64,000 nt of DNA. Source: Pigmentiphaga kullae. GTDB lineage: Bacteria > Pseudomonadota > Gammaproteobacteria > Burkholderiales > Burkholderiaceae_B. A program made the position numbers and the translations under genes. This document shows positions 43,835-52,767 of the stretch, in pieces (positions within the stretch are counted from its first letter, which is position 1; each line of letters starts with the position of its first letter). The stretch spans positions 558,001 to 622,000 of the forward strand of contig NZ_SGXC01000001.1 in assembly GCF_004216695.1 (NCBI RefSeq), in the 5' to 3' direction. The notes under the pieces are model-generated. The model made no database searches, was not told the origin of the DNA, and was given only the letters and a program-made list of their open reading frames with translations.

Positions 43835-46089
43835 GCCCGCACCTCCGCCGGCGCCGCCGGCTCCACGGACGCCACGGCTGGATTCCCGGGCCCCAGCGGC
43901 AGGCAGATCCTCAGGATACAGCCGTCCTCGCCGCGTTCGAGCCCGACCACCCCCTGGTACTCGGCCAGGCGCCGCCGCATGCCGGCCAGGCCCAGGCCGA
44001 TGCTGGCCGGCCCCGCAACGGGCGCGCTGCGGCCGGCGCCGCGCATGCCGTCATCCACCATGACGATGTCCAGCCGGCCGTTGCCCGCTCGCACCTCCAC
44101 CTCGATACGGGTGGGACCGCCATGCTTGAGCGCGTTGGACAGGCCCTCGCGCAGGGCGCGTTCCAGGGTGGCCTTCATCCGGGCCGGCAGGGCCGACTGC
44201 ATGTCGGGCAGCGGCATGGCCGGCACGAACTCGTTCCAGACGAAATCCACGCCCGCCGCGTCGCAGCGGGTGGCCATCTCGGCGCGCCAATCGGCCAGTG
44301 CATCGGCCAGGGGCTGGCTGTGGCCCTCCAGGGCCGACAGCGTGGTGCGCAGGTCGCTCATCGCCGCGCGCGCGACATCGGCCGCCACGCCGTCGCCCGC
44401 GCGCGACGCCTGGTGGATCAGCATCAGCAGCCGCGCGCCGATGTCGTCGTGCATGTCCTGCGCGATGCGATGGCGTTCTTCGCGCACGCCCCGCTCGTAG
44501 GAATCGCGCCCCTCGCCCGCCTTCTGCACCAGGCTGGACAGCGATGCCGCCAGCTCGACGTCGTGCGGCGCGAACAGCCTGCGGCCGCGATCGGCCAGGC
44601 GCAGCACCCGCGCCTCCAGGCCGCCGCAGGACGGCACCCACAGCGCCTGCCCCGACTCCAGCAGGGTGGCCGAACGGGGGTCCTCGGCCTCGGCATGCGC
44701 AAGGCGGCGAATGTCCAGCGGATCGAACAACTGCCCGAGCAGCGCGTCCCACCGGCGCTCCTGTTCCCCGCGCGAGGGCGAGAAGGCAATGCGGATCAGC
44801 TCGGGGAAAGTGGAGTCGACCCGCGCGCCCCGGGCGCCGGTCAGCCGGCGCCACAGCCACTGTCGGAACGGGAAGTACAGCCAGCCGCACAGCAGCAGCG
44901 ACACGCCCATCGAGAACGCCGGGTTCCAGCGCAGCCAGACGATCAGCGCCGCGTCCATCAGCACCACCGCCAGCGCCCCGGCCAGCCACAGCAGGATCCG
45001 GTAGGCCCAGCGGTCCAGGTCGAACAGCCGGTACCGGCGCAGGCCGAACGCGAGCCCGACGTAGATGATCAGGAAGTAGCCGAAGGCGTAGCCCTGGGAG
45101 ATGGGCGGAAAGAAGCCCAGCACCTTGGACCCCGTCGTCGAGAAGACGAACAGGCCGCTGCCCACCAGCATGGACAGGGCCAGCCAGCGCAGCGCGGCCC
45201 GATCCAGCGGACGGCCCCGACTCATTCTCCATTGCACGCCGGCCAGCGCGATCGCGCCCAGCATCTCGGACATGATGCCCATGCGGGTCCAGTTCTGGCT
45301 GGGCAGCCACTGCATCGTGTCGGCCAGCCACCAGACCCCGTACACCACGGGCAGCGCCCACAGCGCCCCCACCGGCACCAGCCGCCTCGGATAACACAGG
45401 AACACCGCCAGCAGCGCGCACCCGAACATGAAGGCGCCGGCATGGTTGGCGGCGGACAGCGCGTGGAACAGTTCCCCGCCCAGCGCCAGTTCGCGGCTGC
45501 TATAGACCGCCGCGGGCACCGCGAAGGCGGGGAAGGCCAGGCCGGTCAGCGCGAACATGCCCGCGCCCAGGTCCGTCGGCCGCAAGGCCCAGACCCAGCA
45601 TGCAATCAGGCACCCGGCGAAGCTGACGATGAGCTGGAACCAGAACGTCGCCGGCAGCGATCCCAGCGGCCGGGTCGCGGGCGTCCAGACCTCGGCCGCG
45701 CGCGAACCATCGACCCGTGTCCACTCGGCCCGCACGGGCCCGTCCAGCAGCGCGCGGAATTTTTCCTGGCGGTCGAAGAACCTGTTCATGCGCGCGTATT
45801 CGTCGAAGAAGTCGGGCTCTTCGATCAGGTCGTCGGGCTCCACGTCCAGGCCGGCGCGCTCTCCGGGCCGCGAAAGCGCCAGGCGAGACGCGCCGTCCTC
45901 CAGGCCATGGGCGGGGCCGCCGGACAGCCCGCGCGCGCGCACGCTGCCGGCTTCGTCGACAGTGAATGCGATGCCCAGCCAGGGCGTCTGCAACGCCCCC
46001 CAGGTGGCCGCCGCGGCGGCGGCCGCGCACAGCGCCAGCACCGCCAGCAGGATGCGGGCAGGCACGGCCAGGAACGAATTGATGGGCAT
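43831..46089 (-). CDS. Membrane sensor histidine kinase (HisKA_3) with PDZ-like periplasmic domain and 7-8 spans
   Basis: 752 residues. One span near the N-terminus is followed by an exported region of about 110 residues (residues 40-155) with a PDZ-like core (GLEDGASRLALSRPGERAGL), then about seven membrane spans (160-400). The cytoplasmic part has a GAF-like segment and HisKA_3 with phospho-His547 in AQDMHDDIGARL, then HATPase boxes EGLSNALKHGG and VMVDDGMRG and GLGLAGMRRRL. The ATG at 46089 gives the first span directly. This 7TM plan resembles signalling kinases for lipid or peptide cues; the ligand is unknown. It is coupled to the response regulator and divergent from a lipoprotein. Confidence 0.9.
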   Translation of the reverse strand: MPINSFLAVPARILLAVLALCAAAAAAATWGALQTPWLGIAFTVDEAGSVRARGLSGGPAHGLEDGASRLALSRPGERAGLDVEPDDLIEEPDFFDEYARMNRFFDRQEKFRALLDGPVRAEWTRVDGSRAAEVWTPATRPLGSLPATFWFQLIVSFAGCLIACWVWALRPTDLGAGMFALTGLAFPAFAVPAAVYSSRELALGGELFHALSAANHAGAFMFGCALLAVFLCYPRRLVPVGALWALPVVYGVWWLADTMQWLPSQNWTRMGIMSEMLGAIALAGVQWRMSRGRPLDRAALRWLALSMLVGSGLFVFSTTGSKVLGFFPPISQGYAFGYFLIIYVGLAFGLRRYRLFDLDRWAYRILLWLAGALAVVLMDAALIVWLRWNPAFSMGVSLLLCGWLYFPFRQWLWRRLTGARGARVDSTFPELIRIAFSPSRGEQERRWDALLGQLFDPLDIRRLAHAEAEDPRSATLLESGQALWVPSCGGLEARVLRLADRGRRLFAPHDVELAASLSSLVQKAGEGRDSYERGVREERHRIAQDMHDDIGARLLMLIHQASRAGDGVAADVARAAMSDLRTTLSALEGHSQPLADALADWRAEMATRCDAAGVDFVWNEFVPAMPLPDMQSALPARMKATLERALREGLSNALKHGGPTRIEVEVRAGNGRLDIVMVDDGMRGAGRSAPVAGPASIGLGLAGMRRRLAEYQGVVGLERGEDGCILRICLPLGPGNPAVASVEPAAPAEVRA

Positions 46090-46295
46090 GTCGGGATTCC
46101 AGCGGCAATCGGGACGCGAACGGGGGCGGCACGCTGATGATGAAGAAAGACCCCGGCCAGTACAAGCCATTCGTCGCCTGCTGGCAACCCCGTGTTCGCG
46201 GGATTGCCCGCCCTGCTCCACATGGGAAAAATCGCCGGACACCACCCGACCGGCCGCGAACGCGGCAGGTCTCATCCACGCCACGAGGGTATTCC

Positions 46296-47372
46296 ATGAT
46301 GAAGCTACCGTTCTTCCCGCCACGCATTGCGCGCCTTGCCGCGTGCGCCTGTCTCGCACTTGCCCTGGGCGCCTGCGGCGGCGACGGCGGCTCTTCGGGC
46401 GGCGCGAGTGCGCCGGCACCGAAGACGGACACGCTGTCGGGCACGGCGGCCACCGGCGCCGCCGTGGCCAACGCCACCGTCACCGTCGTGAACGCGGCGG
46501 GCGCCACCGCCACCGGCAAGAGCGGCGCCGATGGCCGCTACAGCATCACCATCGAATCGGCGCCGCCCTACCTGCTCAAGGTCTCGACCGGATCGGGATC
46601 GGTGCTGTACTCGTTCGCGGCGTCCGCGGGCACGGCCAACATCACGCCGCTGACCACGCTGGCGCTGCATGATGCCGGCGGCAGGAAACCGCTGGCCGCG
46701 CTGTTCGAGGGCTGGAAGACCACTCGCCTCGCAGGCGACGCGATCACAGCCGCTGCCAAGCGTGTGAACGCCAACTTCGCCGCGCTCTACACCGCCAAGG
46801 GCGTGGATCCCAAGACCTTCGATTTCTTCAGCCGCGGCTTCGCCGCCGACGGCAAGGGCTTCGATGCGGTGCTGGACGGCGTATCGATTTCGCTCAGTTG
46901 CTCCACCACGTCCTGCTCGGAAACGATCAAGGTCGGCGAAAGCGTCACCACCTATGATTTCTCGATCAGCGTGGCCGGCATCTCGTTCAGCGGCGGCGGC
47001 ACGAGCAGCACCATCCCGGCCGGCTCGAAGTGGGAACTGACCGTGCGGGGCTCGGCCAACGGCGTGCCTTTCGAGCAGACCATCGGCAACATCGAATTCG
47101 GCGCCGTGCCGGCCTCGGCCGACGGTGCCCAACAGGTGGTGCAGCAGTACGGCGGCGTCTCGGGCGGCGTGTCCGGCCCCGGGGTCAGCCTGACCTACAG
47201 CTACAGCGACCTGTCGACCAGCTACGAGGGCTGCGGAGGCTGCGGCGTCGGCAGCACCATCGTGCTCAAGAGCAAGGGCTCGGTGTCGGTCTCGGGCACC
47301 GCAAACGGCATCACGATCCCGCCCACCACGACCCGGTTCGACTACACCTATACCTACAGGCGCACCAGTTGA
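46296..47372 (+). CDS. Surface or periplasmic lipoprotein with carboxypeptidase-regulatory-like domain
   Basis: 358 residues. Signal peptidase II lipobox LALGACGGDGG gives a lipidated Cys24, followed by a Gly/Ser/Ala-rich tether. A beta-sandwich module like the carboxypeptidase regulatory or SpaA-type domain occupies about 45-115 (GAAVANATVTVVNAAG and DGRYSITIES). The rest is Ser/Thr/Gly-rich with two vicinal cysteine pairs (SCSTTSCS and EGCGGCG). The ATG at 46296 is preceded by GAGGGT; ATG 46299 follows directly. It is divergent from the two-component kinase, which may control it. Its end overlaps the monooxygenase on the opposite strand by 19 bases. Confidence 0.82.
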   Translation: MMKLPFFPPRIARLAACACLALALGACGGDGGSSGGASAPAPKTDTLSGTAATGAAVANATVTVVNAAGATATGKSGADGRYSITIESAPPYLLKVSTGSGSVLYSFAASAGTANITPLTTLALHDAGGRKPLAALFEGWKTTRLAGDAITAAAKRVNANFAALYTAKGVDPKTFDFFSRGFAADGKGFDAVLDGVSISLSCSTTSCSETIKVGESVTTYDFSISVAGISFSGGGTSSTIPAGSKWELTVRGSANGVPFEQTIGNIEFGAVPASADGAQQVVQQYGGVSGGVSGPGVSLTYSYSDLSTSYEGCGGCGVGSTIVLKSKGSVSVSGTANGITIPPTTTRFDYTYTYRRTS

Positions 47373-48742
47373 TCCCGGTCCCGGCGGGAGCCGGGCAGGC
47401 CCAGCCCCAGGTGATCCCTGAAGGTCGGGCCTTCGTAGTCCAGGCGGAACAGGCCGCGCCGCTGCAGCACCGGCACGACCAGTTCCGCGAATGCCTCGAC
47501 GGCCCCTGGCACGTAGGCGGGAAAGATGTTGAAGCCGTCCGCCGCCCGCTGGTCGAACCAGGCCTGGATGAAATCGGCGACCTCCTCGGGGTTGCCCACC
47601 ACGATGGCGCCCATGGCCCCCGCCGTATCGATCAGGTCGCGATAGGAAATACGCGCCGCACCCGTCAGCGACCGGCGGGTGCGGCGGGCGGTCTCGTCGA
47701 TCAGCCTGCGCCCCGCCTCGGACGCCTGCCCGTACAGCGCGGATTCCACCACGGCGCCGGGGTCGTTGCCGCGCACGTCCACGCCCAGGGTCTCGGACAG
47801 CGCGCTCAGGTTGCGCCGGCGGCCGCGCCCCAGCCCGCCCTTGCGGACCTCGCCCGCCGCCTCTTCCGGGTCCAGCGGCAAGAAGGCGTTCAACCTGTCG
47901 TAGATCGCCACGGCTTCTTCGGTGGTGGGCGCGACGATGGGCGTGAGGCCCGGCAGGATGGCGATTTCGTCTTCGCCGCGTCCGTAGCGGGCGGCGCGCT
48001 GCTTGATGTCGGCGTAGTAGGCCTGGGCCGACGGAATGTCGGGCTGGCCGGCGAAGATGACGTCGGCCTCGCGCGCGCCCAGTTCGCGCGACCGGTCCGA
48101 GGTGCCCGCGTGCAGGATGACCGCATGGCGCTGCGGCAGCCGCGGCACGTCCAGCGGGCCGGCGATGCGGAAGTGCCGTCCGTCGTGATCCAGCGGGACG
48201 CCCGCCGGCGCCTCGACCGACGGTGCGCCGTCCCACAATGCCTTCACCACGTCGACGAACTCGTCGGCCCAGTCATAGCGCTTGCCCGTTTCCCAATGCT
48301 CGGTGCGGCTGAAGTTGGCGGCGGCGATGTCGTCGGCGCCGGTCACGATGTTCCAGGACGCCCGGCCCGCGCTGACGTGATCCAGCGAGCCCATCAGGCG
48401 CGCCACGGAATAGGGATCGTAGTAGGTGGGATTGGCGGTGACGACGATGCCGATGCGCGACGTGGCGGCGGCCAGGCTGGCGGCCGTCGTGAACGGCTCG
48501 AGCCGCGACATCTGCGCGGGGTTGGTGCGTTGTAGCCGCGGATCCGTGGCAAGCCGGTCGCCCAGGAACAGGAAGTCGAACCGGGCCCGTTCGGCCACTT
48601 GCGTCACGTGCTGCAGGAACTCGATGTCGAACGCCGCGTCCTCCCTGGCGTCCGGCAGGCGCCATCCGGCGGCGTGGGTGCCGGTGGCCCAGAACATCAG
48701 GCCCAGGTGCAGGCGGCGGGTTGCTTGGCTCATGGCGGTCAT
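47354..48742 (-). CDS. LLM-class flavin-dependent monooxygenase (NtaA/SnaA/DszA/SoxA-like)
   Basis: 462 residues, typical of the NtaA/SnaA/DszA family. It shows FWATGTHAAGWRLPDA at the start, EPFTTAASLAAATSRIGI, GRASWNIVTGADDIAAANFS and VILHAGTSDRSRELGA, all landmarks of FMNH2-dependent monooxygenases. These oxidise sulfur or nitrogen compounds (alkanesulfonates, sulfones, aminopolycarboxylates). ATGA overlap with the preceding monooxygenase (48739-48742) fixes the ATG at 48742. It ends the ABC-transporter operon. Confidence 0.92.
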   Translation of the reverse strand: MTAMSQATRRLHLGLMFWATGTHAAGWRLPDAREDAAFDIEFLQHVTQVAERARFDFLFLGDRLATDPRLQRTNPAQMSRLEPFTTAASLAAATSRIGIVVTANPTYYDPYSVARLMGSLDHVSAGRASWNIVTGADDIAAANFSRTEHWETGKRYDWADEFVDVVKALWDGAPSVEAPAGVPLDHDGRHFRIAGPLDVPRLPQRHAVILHAGTSDRSRELGAREADVIFAGQPDIPSAQAYYADIKQRAARYGRGEDEIAILPGLTPIVAPTTEEAVAIYDRLNAFLPLDPEEAAGEVRKGGLGRGRRRNLSALSETLGVDVRGNDPGAVVESALYGQASEAGRRLIDETARRTRRSLTGAARISYRDLIDTAGAMGAIVVGNPEEVADFIQAWFDQRAADGFNIFPAYVPGAVEAFAELVVPVLQRRGLFRLDYEGPTFRDHLGLGLPGSRRDRDQLVRL

Positions 48743-49869
48743 CCGTTGACGGGTTGCGCAAGGGAAGCGTGGCGATTGGCGGGACGAGCCAGGCCCAGCC
48801 GCCCGCGCAGCGTCGGCGCGAAGCCTGCGGCCGCCGGCCCGATCGGGCCGCGCCGGGACAGCGCCGGCACCACCTGTTCCGCGAAGCGCGGCCACTGGCC
48901 GGCTTCGGGCGCGGGCAGCACCGCAAAGCCGTCCGCCAGGCCCCGCGCCACCCAGGCCTGCAAGGTGGCGGCGATCTCGTCCGGCGTGCCGATCGCCGCG
49001 ACGGCGTCGGGACGGGCGGCCACGCGGGCGCGCAGCCGCCGCGCCTCGTCGGGCGTATCGGCCACCCAGGGCACGATGGGCGCGAGCACCCGCGGCGGGT
49101 TCGCTGCGCGCCCCTCGCGCACGGCCAGCGCGCGCAGCGCCTGGCCCGCCTCGCGCACACCGCCCTCGTCACCGGCCGCCACCACCACGACATCGGCCTC
49201 GGCAGCTGCCCACGGCCGCGACGCAGGCGAGCGTTCGACATGGACCAGCGGCAACTGGCCCTGCGGCGGCCGCGCGACGTTCAGCGGCCCCTGGACCTGG
49301 AAATGCTCGCCCCGGTGCGCGATGGCGTGGACCTTGTCGCCGTCCACGAAACGGCCGCTGGCCTTGTCGCGCAGGAAGGCGTCGTCCTCCCAGCTGTCCC
49401 ACAGCGCGCGCACCACTTGCAGGAACTCCCGGGCATGCCGATCGGGGTCCGCCGGCGCGGCGCGATCGCGCACGCCGAAATTGATCGCCGCCGCGCGCGC
49501 CGGATCGTGCACCAGGTTGAGCGCGGCGCGTCCATGGGTGATGTGGTCCAGCGAAGCGGTCAGGCGGGCCAGGTTGAACGGTTCGTAGTAGGCGGCGTCG
49601 GCCGTCACGGCCAGGCCCAGGTGGCGGGTGCGCGTCGCGACGAAGGAAGCCGCGGTGAACGGATCGATGCGCACGCGCGGCGCGGCGCCTTCCACCCGGG
49701 GCTCGTCGTCGAGCACCAGCAGATCGAAGCCTGCGCGCTCGACTTCCCGCGCGAGGCTGGTCAGCAGAGAGCCGGCGAATGCCGTCTCGGCCGAGGGCTC
49801 GGCGCCCCGATGCAGATAGGCCAGCAGCAGGCCGCCGGCACGCGAAAAGGATGCGGATGTGGAGGACAT
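48739..49869 (-). CDS. LLM-class flavin-dependent monooxygenase, divergent paralogue
   Basis: 376 residues, shorter than its neighbour. Same fold: IDPFTAASFVATRTRHLGLA, YYEPFNLARLTASLDH, GRAALNLVHDP and RADGFAVLP-like FADGFAVLPAPE region near the end. It lacks the long C-terminal insert of the NtaA group. It follows the ABC ATPase by 21 bases and is coupled to the second monooxygenase by ATGA. Two adjacent monooxygenases suggest successive oxidations or two related substrates. A flavin reductase partner is not present here and would have to come from elsewhere. Confidence 0.88.
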   Translation of the reverse strand: MSSTSASFSRAGGLLLAYLHRGAEPSAETAFAGSLLTSLAREVERAGFDLLVLDDEPRVEGAAPRVRIDPFTAASFVATRTRHLGLAVTADAAYYEPFNLARLTASLDHITHGRAALNLVHDPARAAAINFGVRDRAAPADPDRHAREFLQVVRALWDSWEDDAFLRDKASGRFVDGDKVHAIAHRGEHFQVQGPLNVARPPQGQLPLVHVERSPASRPWAAAEADVVVVAAGDEGGVREAGQALRALAVREGRAANPPRVLAPIVPWVADTPDEARRLRARVAARPDAVAAIGTPDEIAATLQAWVARGLADGFAVLPAPEAGQWPRFAEQVVPALSRRGPIGPAAAGFAPTLRGRLGLARPANRHASLAQPVNG

Positions 49870-49890
49870 GGGGAAACCGAAGGTGAAGGG

Positions 49891-50688
49891 TCAGCGCGCC
49901 GCGGCCAGCGCGCGCAGGGGGGCGCGGGCCGGCGAGGCGCCCGCGTCCATCGCATGCAGGGCGTCGTAGATCGACGCCTCCAGCTTCAGCAGCGACAGAT
50001 CGCCGCGCCGGCGCGGCCGCGGGACGGCCACGCGGAAGGTGTCGTGGATGCGGCCGGGGCGAGGCGACAACAGCACGATGCGGTCGGCCAGGAACACGGC
50101 CTCGCCCACGTCGTGCGTGACGAACACCACCGTACGCCGGTGCGCCTGCCAGATGCGCACCAGGTCTTCCTGCAGCCTGATGCGCGTGATGTGGTCCACC
50201 GCGCCGAAGGGTTCGTCCATCAGCAGCACGCTGGGTTCGTTGGCCAGCGCGCGGGCGATGCCGGCCCGCTGGCGCATGCCGCCCGACAACTGGTGCGGAT
50301 ATTTGTCGCCGAAACCGGCCAGGCCCACCAATTGCAGATAGGCATCGGCGGTGCGGCGCCGCAGCGCCTTGTCGCGCCCGCGGATCTCCAGGCCCAGTTG
50401 GACGTTGCGCGCCACCGTGCGCCACGGCATCAGCGAGGCGTCCTGGAATACCACGCCCACCGAAGGAAACGGCCCGGCGATAGGCCGGCCGTCGAACAGG
50501 GCCTGCCCGGTGGTGGGCCGCTGCAAGCCGGCCAGGATCTCCAGGAGGGTGCTCTTGCCGCAGCCGCTGGGACCCAGCAGTACGACGAACTCCCCCTCGT
50601 CTATCTCGAGGTCGATATCGGCCAGGGCATGCACGGGCCGGGTGCCGCCATAGACCAGGTTCAGCTTGCGGATCGAGAAGATGGACAC
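49891..50688 (-). CDS. ABC transporter ATP-binding protein (SsuB/TauB-like)
   Basis: 265 residues. Walker A GPSGCGKST near residue 43, Q-loop VFQDASLMPW, signature LSGGMRQRAGIARAL and Walker B VLLMDEPFGAVD are all intact, with the switch histidine in VTHDVGEAV. This arrangement is that of nitrate/sulfonate/taurine importers. GTG at 50688 is preferred over the TTG at 50709 because AAGGAG lies seven bases before the GTG. It provides energy for the adjacent permease and follows the binding protein by 17 bases. Confidence 0.94.
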   Translation of the reverse strand: MSIFSIRKLNLVYGGTRPVHALADIDLEIDEGEFVVLLGPSGCGKSTLLEILAGLQRPTTGQALFDGRPIAGPFPSVGVVFQDASLMPWRTVARNVQLGLEIRGRDKALRRRTADAYLQLVGLAGFGDKYPHQLSGGMRQRAGIARALANEPSVLLMDEPFGAVDHITRIRLQEDLVRIWQAHRRTVVFVTHDVGEAVFLADRIVLLSPRPGRIHDTFRVAVPRPRRRGDLSLLKLEASIYDALHAMDAGASPARAPLRALAAAR

Positions 50689-50705
50689 GGGGCGACTCCT
50701 TGCGA

Positions 50706-51722
50706 TCAACCTTTCAGGGCCGCCGATTTATCGGGATACTGGAACGGCTTGACGTATTCCCGGGGCACGAAGCGCAGGTCGATGTACTTCTTCGCGTCGT
50801 ACGGCGCCTTCTGATTCTGCTGCTCGATCTCGATGCGCTGCGTGTCCTGGATGGCGACCGGATCGACGTCGGGGTTGTTGTCCCAGACGTCGTCCTCCTG
50901 TAGCAGCGCCAGTTCGACGGCGCGCGGATTGAGCTTGAGCCGCGCCTGCAGCCACGGCAGGTACTCCGGGTAGTTCGCCTTGGCGTAGGTGTAGGACTTG
51001 AAATAGGCTCGCAGTCCGCGGCGCAGCAGGTCGGGATCGTTCGCGATCAGCCGGTCGCCCGCGATCAGCACGCCGGTGTGGTAGGTGGGCAGGTAGTCCC
51101 AGCCCCGGGCCAGCGTGCGGCTGGTCTTCTCCAGCTCGCCCAGCGCGGCGAAGGGCTGGTGGATGATGGTCGCATCGACCTGTCCGGAGATCAGCGTGCC
51201 GTAGGCCTGCTGGGTCGAGCCGTTGCCGAACAGCGTCACGTCGCGGCGCGGATCGAGCCCGTTGCGGACCAGTATCGTGCGCAACACCGTATCCAGGTTC
51301 GAGCCCGCGTGGGCGTTGCCCACGGTCTTGCCCTTCAGGCCGGCAATGTCCTGGATGCCCGGACGCGCGATCAGGAAGTACGGCCCCTTGCTGCGAAAGC
51401 CCGACGACACGATCTTGATCGGCGCGCCCAGCGCGGCGGCGCGCAGGTAGACGCTGGTCGGCCCGAACGCGAACGACAGTTCGCCGGTGGCGACGCCGGT
51501 CACGGCATCCTGCACGTCCACGAACTCCACGTCCAGGCCCGCTTCGCGGAAGAAGCCCTTCTCGACGCCGAAGGCGATGGGCTGCTGGGTGTAGCTGTTG
51601 GTGGCGACGAGCTTGAGCTTCTTCGTCGCTGTGCCCTGCGCGGACGACAGGCCGGGAACGGAGGCGGAGAAGGCCGCCAGGGCGGCAAGGCGCGACAGCG
51701 TGTCGCGTCGGTTCTTGTTCAT
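50706..51722 (-). CDS. ABC transporter substrate-binding protein (SsuA/NMT1-like)
   Basis: 338 residues with a signal peptide (NKNRRDTLSRLAALAAFSAS, cleaved near SSAQG). Core features of the sulfonate/nitrate binding family: YTQQPIAFGVEKGFFREAGL, VATGELSFAFGPTSV and GLKGKTVGNAHAGSN. It captures the ligand in the periplasm and presents it to the permease encoded 46 bases upstream. The ATG at 51722 is used as it starts the signal sequence. Ligand could be an alkanesulfonate or related anion, given the two monooxygenases. Confidence 0.92.
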   Translation of the reverse strand: MNKNRRDTLSRLAALAAFSASVPGLSSAQGTATKKLKLVATNSYTQQPIAFGVEKGFFREAGLDVEFVDVQDAVTGVATGELSFAFGPTSVYLRAAALGAPIKIVSSGFRSKGPYFLIARPGIQDIAGLKGKTVGNAHAGSNLDTVLRTILVRNGLDPRRDVTLFGNGSTQQAYGTLISGQVDATIIHQPFAALGELEKTSRTLARGWDYLPTYHTGVLIAGDRLIANDPDLLRRGLRAYFKSYTYAKANYPEYLPWLQARLKLNPRAVELALLQEDDVWDNNPDVDPVAIQDTQRIEIEQQNQKAPYDAKKYIDLRFVPREYVKPFQYPDKSAALKG

Positions 51723-51768
51723 GATGGAATCCACAGGAAAGCGAAACAGGGAAATGGCGGCGCGGCGA

Positions 51769-52629
51769 TCACGCATGCTTCCACCGGAGCAGCACCCGCT
51801 TCTCCAGTTGCTCGACCGCGAAGATGATGAGCAGCGCGAACACGGTGATGGTGGCGACCAGCGCGAAAACGGCGGCGGTGTCGTAGACGCCGGTGGCCCG
51901 GTTCAGCAGGTTGCCGATGCCGGCCTTGGACGCCACGATCTCGGCCAACAGCGCGGCCACCACGCACATCACCGCCTCGACGCGCACCGCCGCCATGATC
52001 GAGGGAATGGCCGACGGCAGTACCACCTTGAAGATGCGCTGCGCGGGCGTCGCGCCCAGCACCCGGGCGACCTTCAGATGGTTCTCCTGCACCTGGCGGA
52101 TGCCCGCGATCGTGTTGAACACGAAGATGAAATAGCCGAACAGGAAAACGATGAAGACCTTGTGCGCATAGCCTATGCCCAGGTACAGCGTAAGCAGCGG
52201 AATGATCGCGACCTTGGGGACGGCCATCAGCGCAACCAGGAACGGATTCAGGAAACGGTGGACCGCCGGCAGCAGGCCCATCACCACCCCGGTCGAGACA
52301 CCGGCCACGAACGCGATGGCCACGCCCAGCAGCGCCTCGGACAAGGTCACCAGCAGGTGGCGCAACAGGCCATCCTGCGTCACCAGGCGGGGAAAGGCCT
52401 CCAGGACCTGCGTGGGCGATGCCAGGTAGATGGGCTTGACCGCGCCGCTGTCCACCAGGAACTGGATGGATAGCAGGATGGCCGCCAGCAGCAGGACCTG
52501 TCCGGCGACGATCAGCAGCGCGGCGGGCACGCGTTTGCGCGGCCGGGGTTCGCGGTCCGCGAGGGGAAGCGCGGGTACGGCATGGAGATGCGATGGAATG
52601 CTGGACATGACGGCACGGCGGAGGGACAT
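51769..52629 (-). CDS. ABC transporter permease (SsuC/TauC-like)
   Basis: 286 residues with about six membrane spans and the EAA loop near residue 195 (ARVLGATPAQRIFKVVLPSA). It is the inner-membrane channel of the sulfonate-type importer and the first gene of the five-gene minus-strand operon. The ATG at 52629 is used; the ATG at 52608 is also possible, and neither has a clear ribosome site. It is divergent from an aldo/keto reductase with 138 bases between. Confidence 0.92.
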   Translation of the reverse strand: MSLRRAVMSSIPSHLHAVPALPLADREPRPRKRVPAALLIVAGQVLLLAAILLSIQFLVDSGAVKPIYLASPTQVLEAFPRLVTQDGLLRHLLVTLSEALLGVAIAFVAGVSTGVVMGLLPAVHRFLNPFLVALMAVPKVAIIPLLTLYLGIGYAHKVFIVFLFGYFIFVFNTIAGIRQVQENHLKVARVLGATPAQRIFKVVLPSAIPSIMAAVRVEAVMCVVAALLAEIVASKAGIGNLLNRATGVYDTAAVFALVATITVFALLIIFAVEQLEKRVLLRWKHA

Positions 52630-52767
52630 CGGAGGACCACTCTATGCCGCCGCCGGCCGCCGCCGAAGGAATTTGTCCGCATATGCAATGCCGTAAATCG
52701 CATTTCCCGCGCGCCGCGCCGGTTGCTAGATTGCCCGCTTCGGCACGCTTCGCCTTCGGAACCATTC

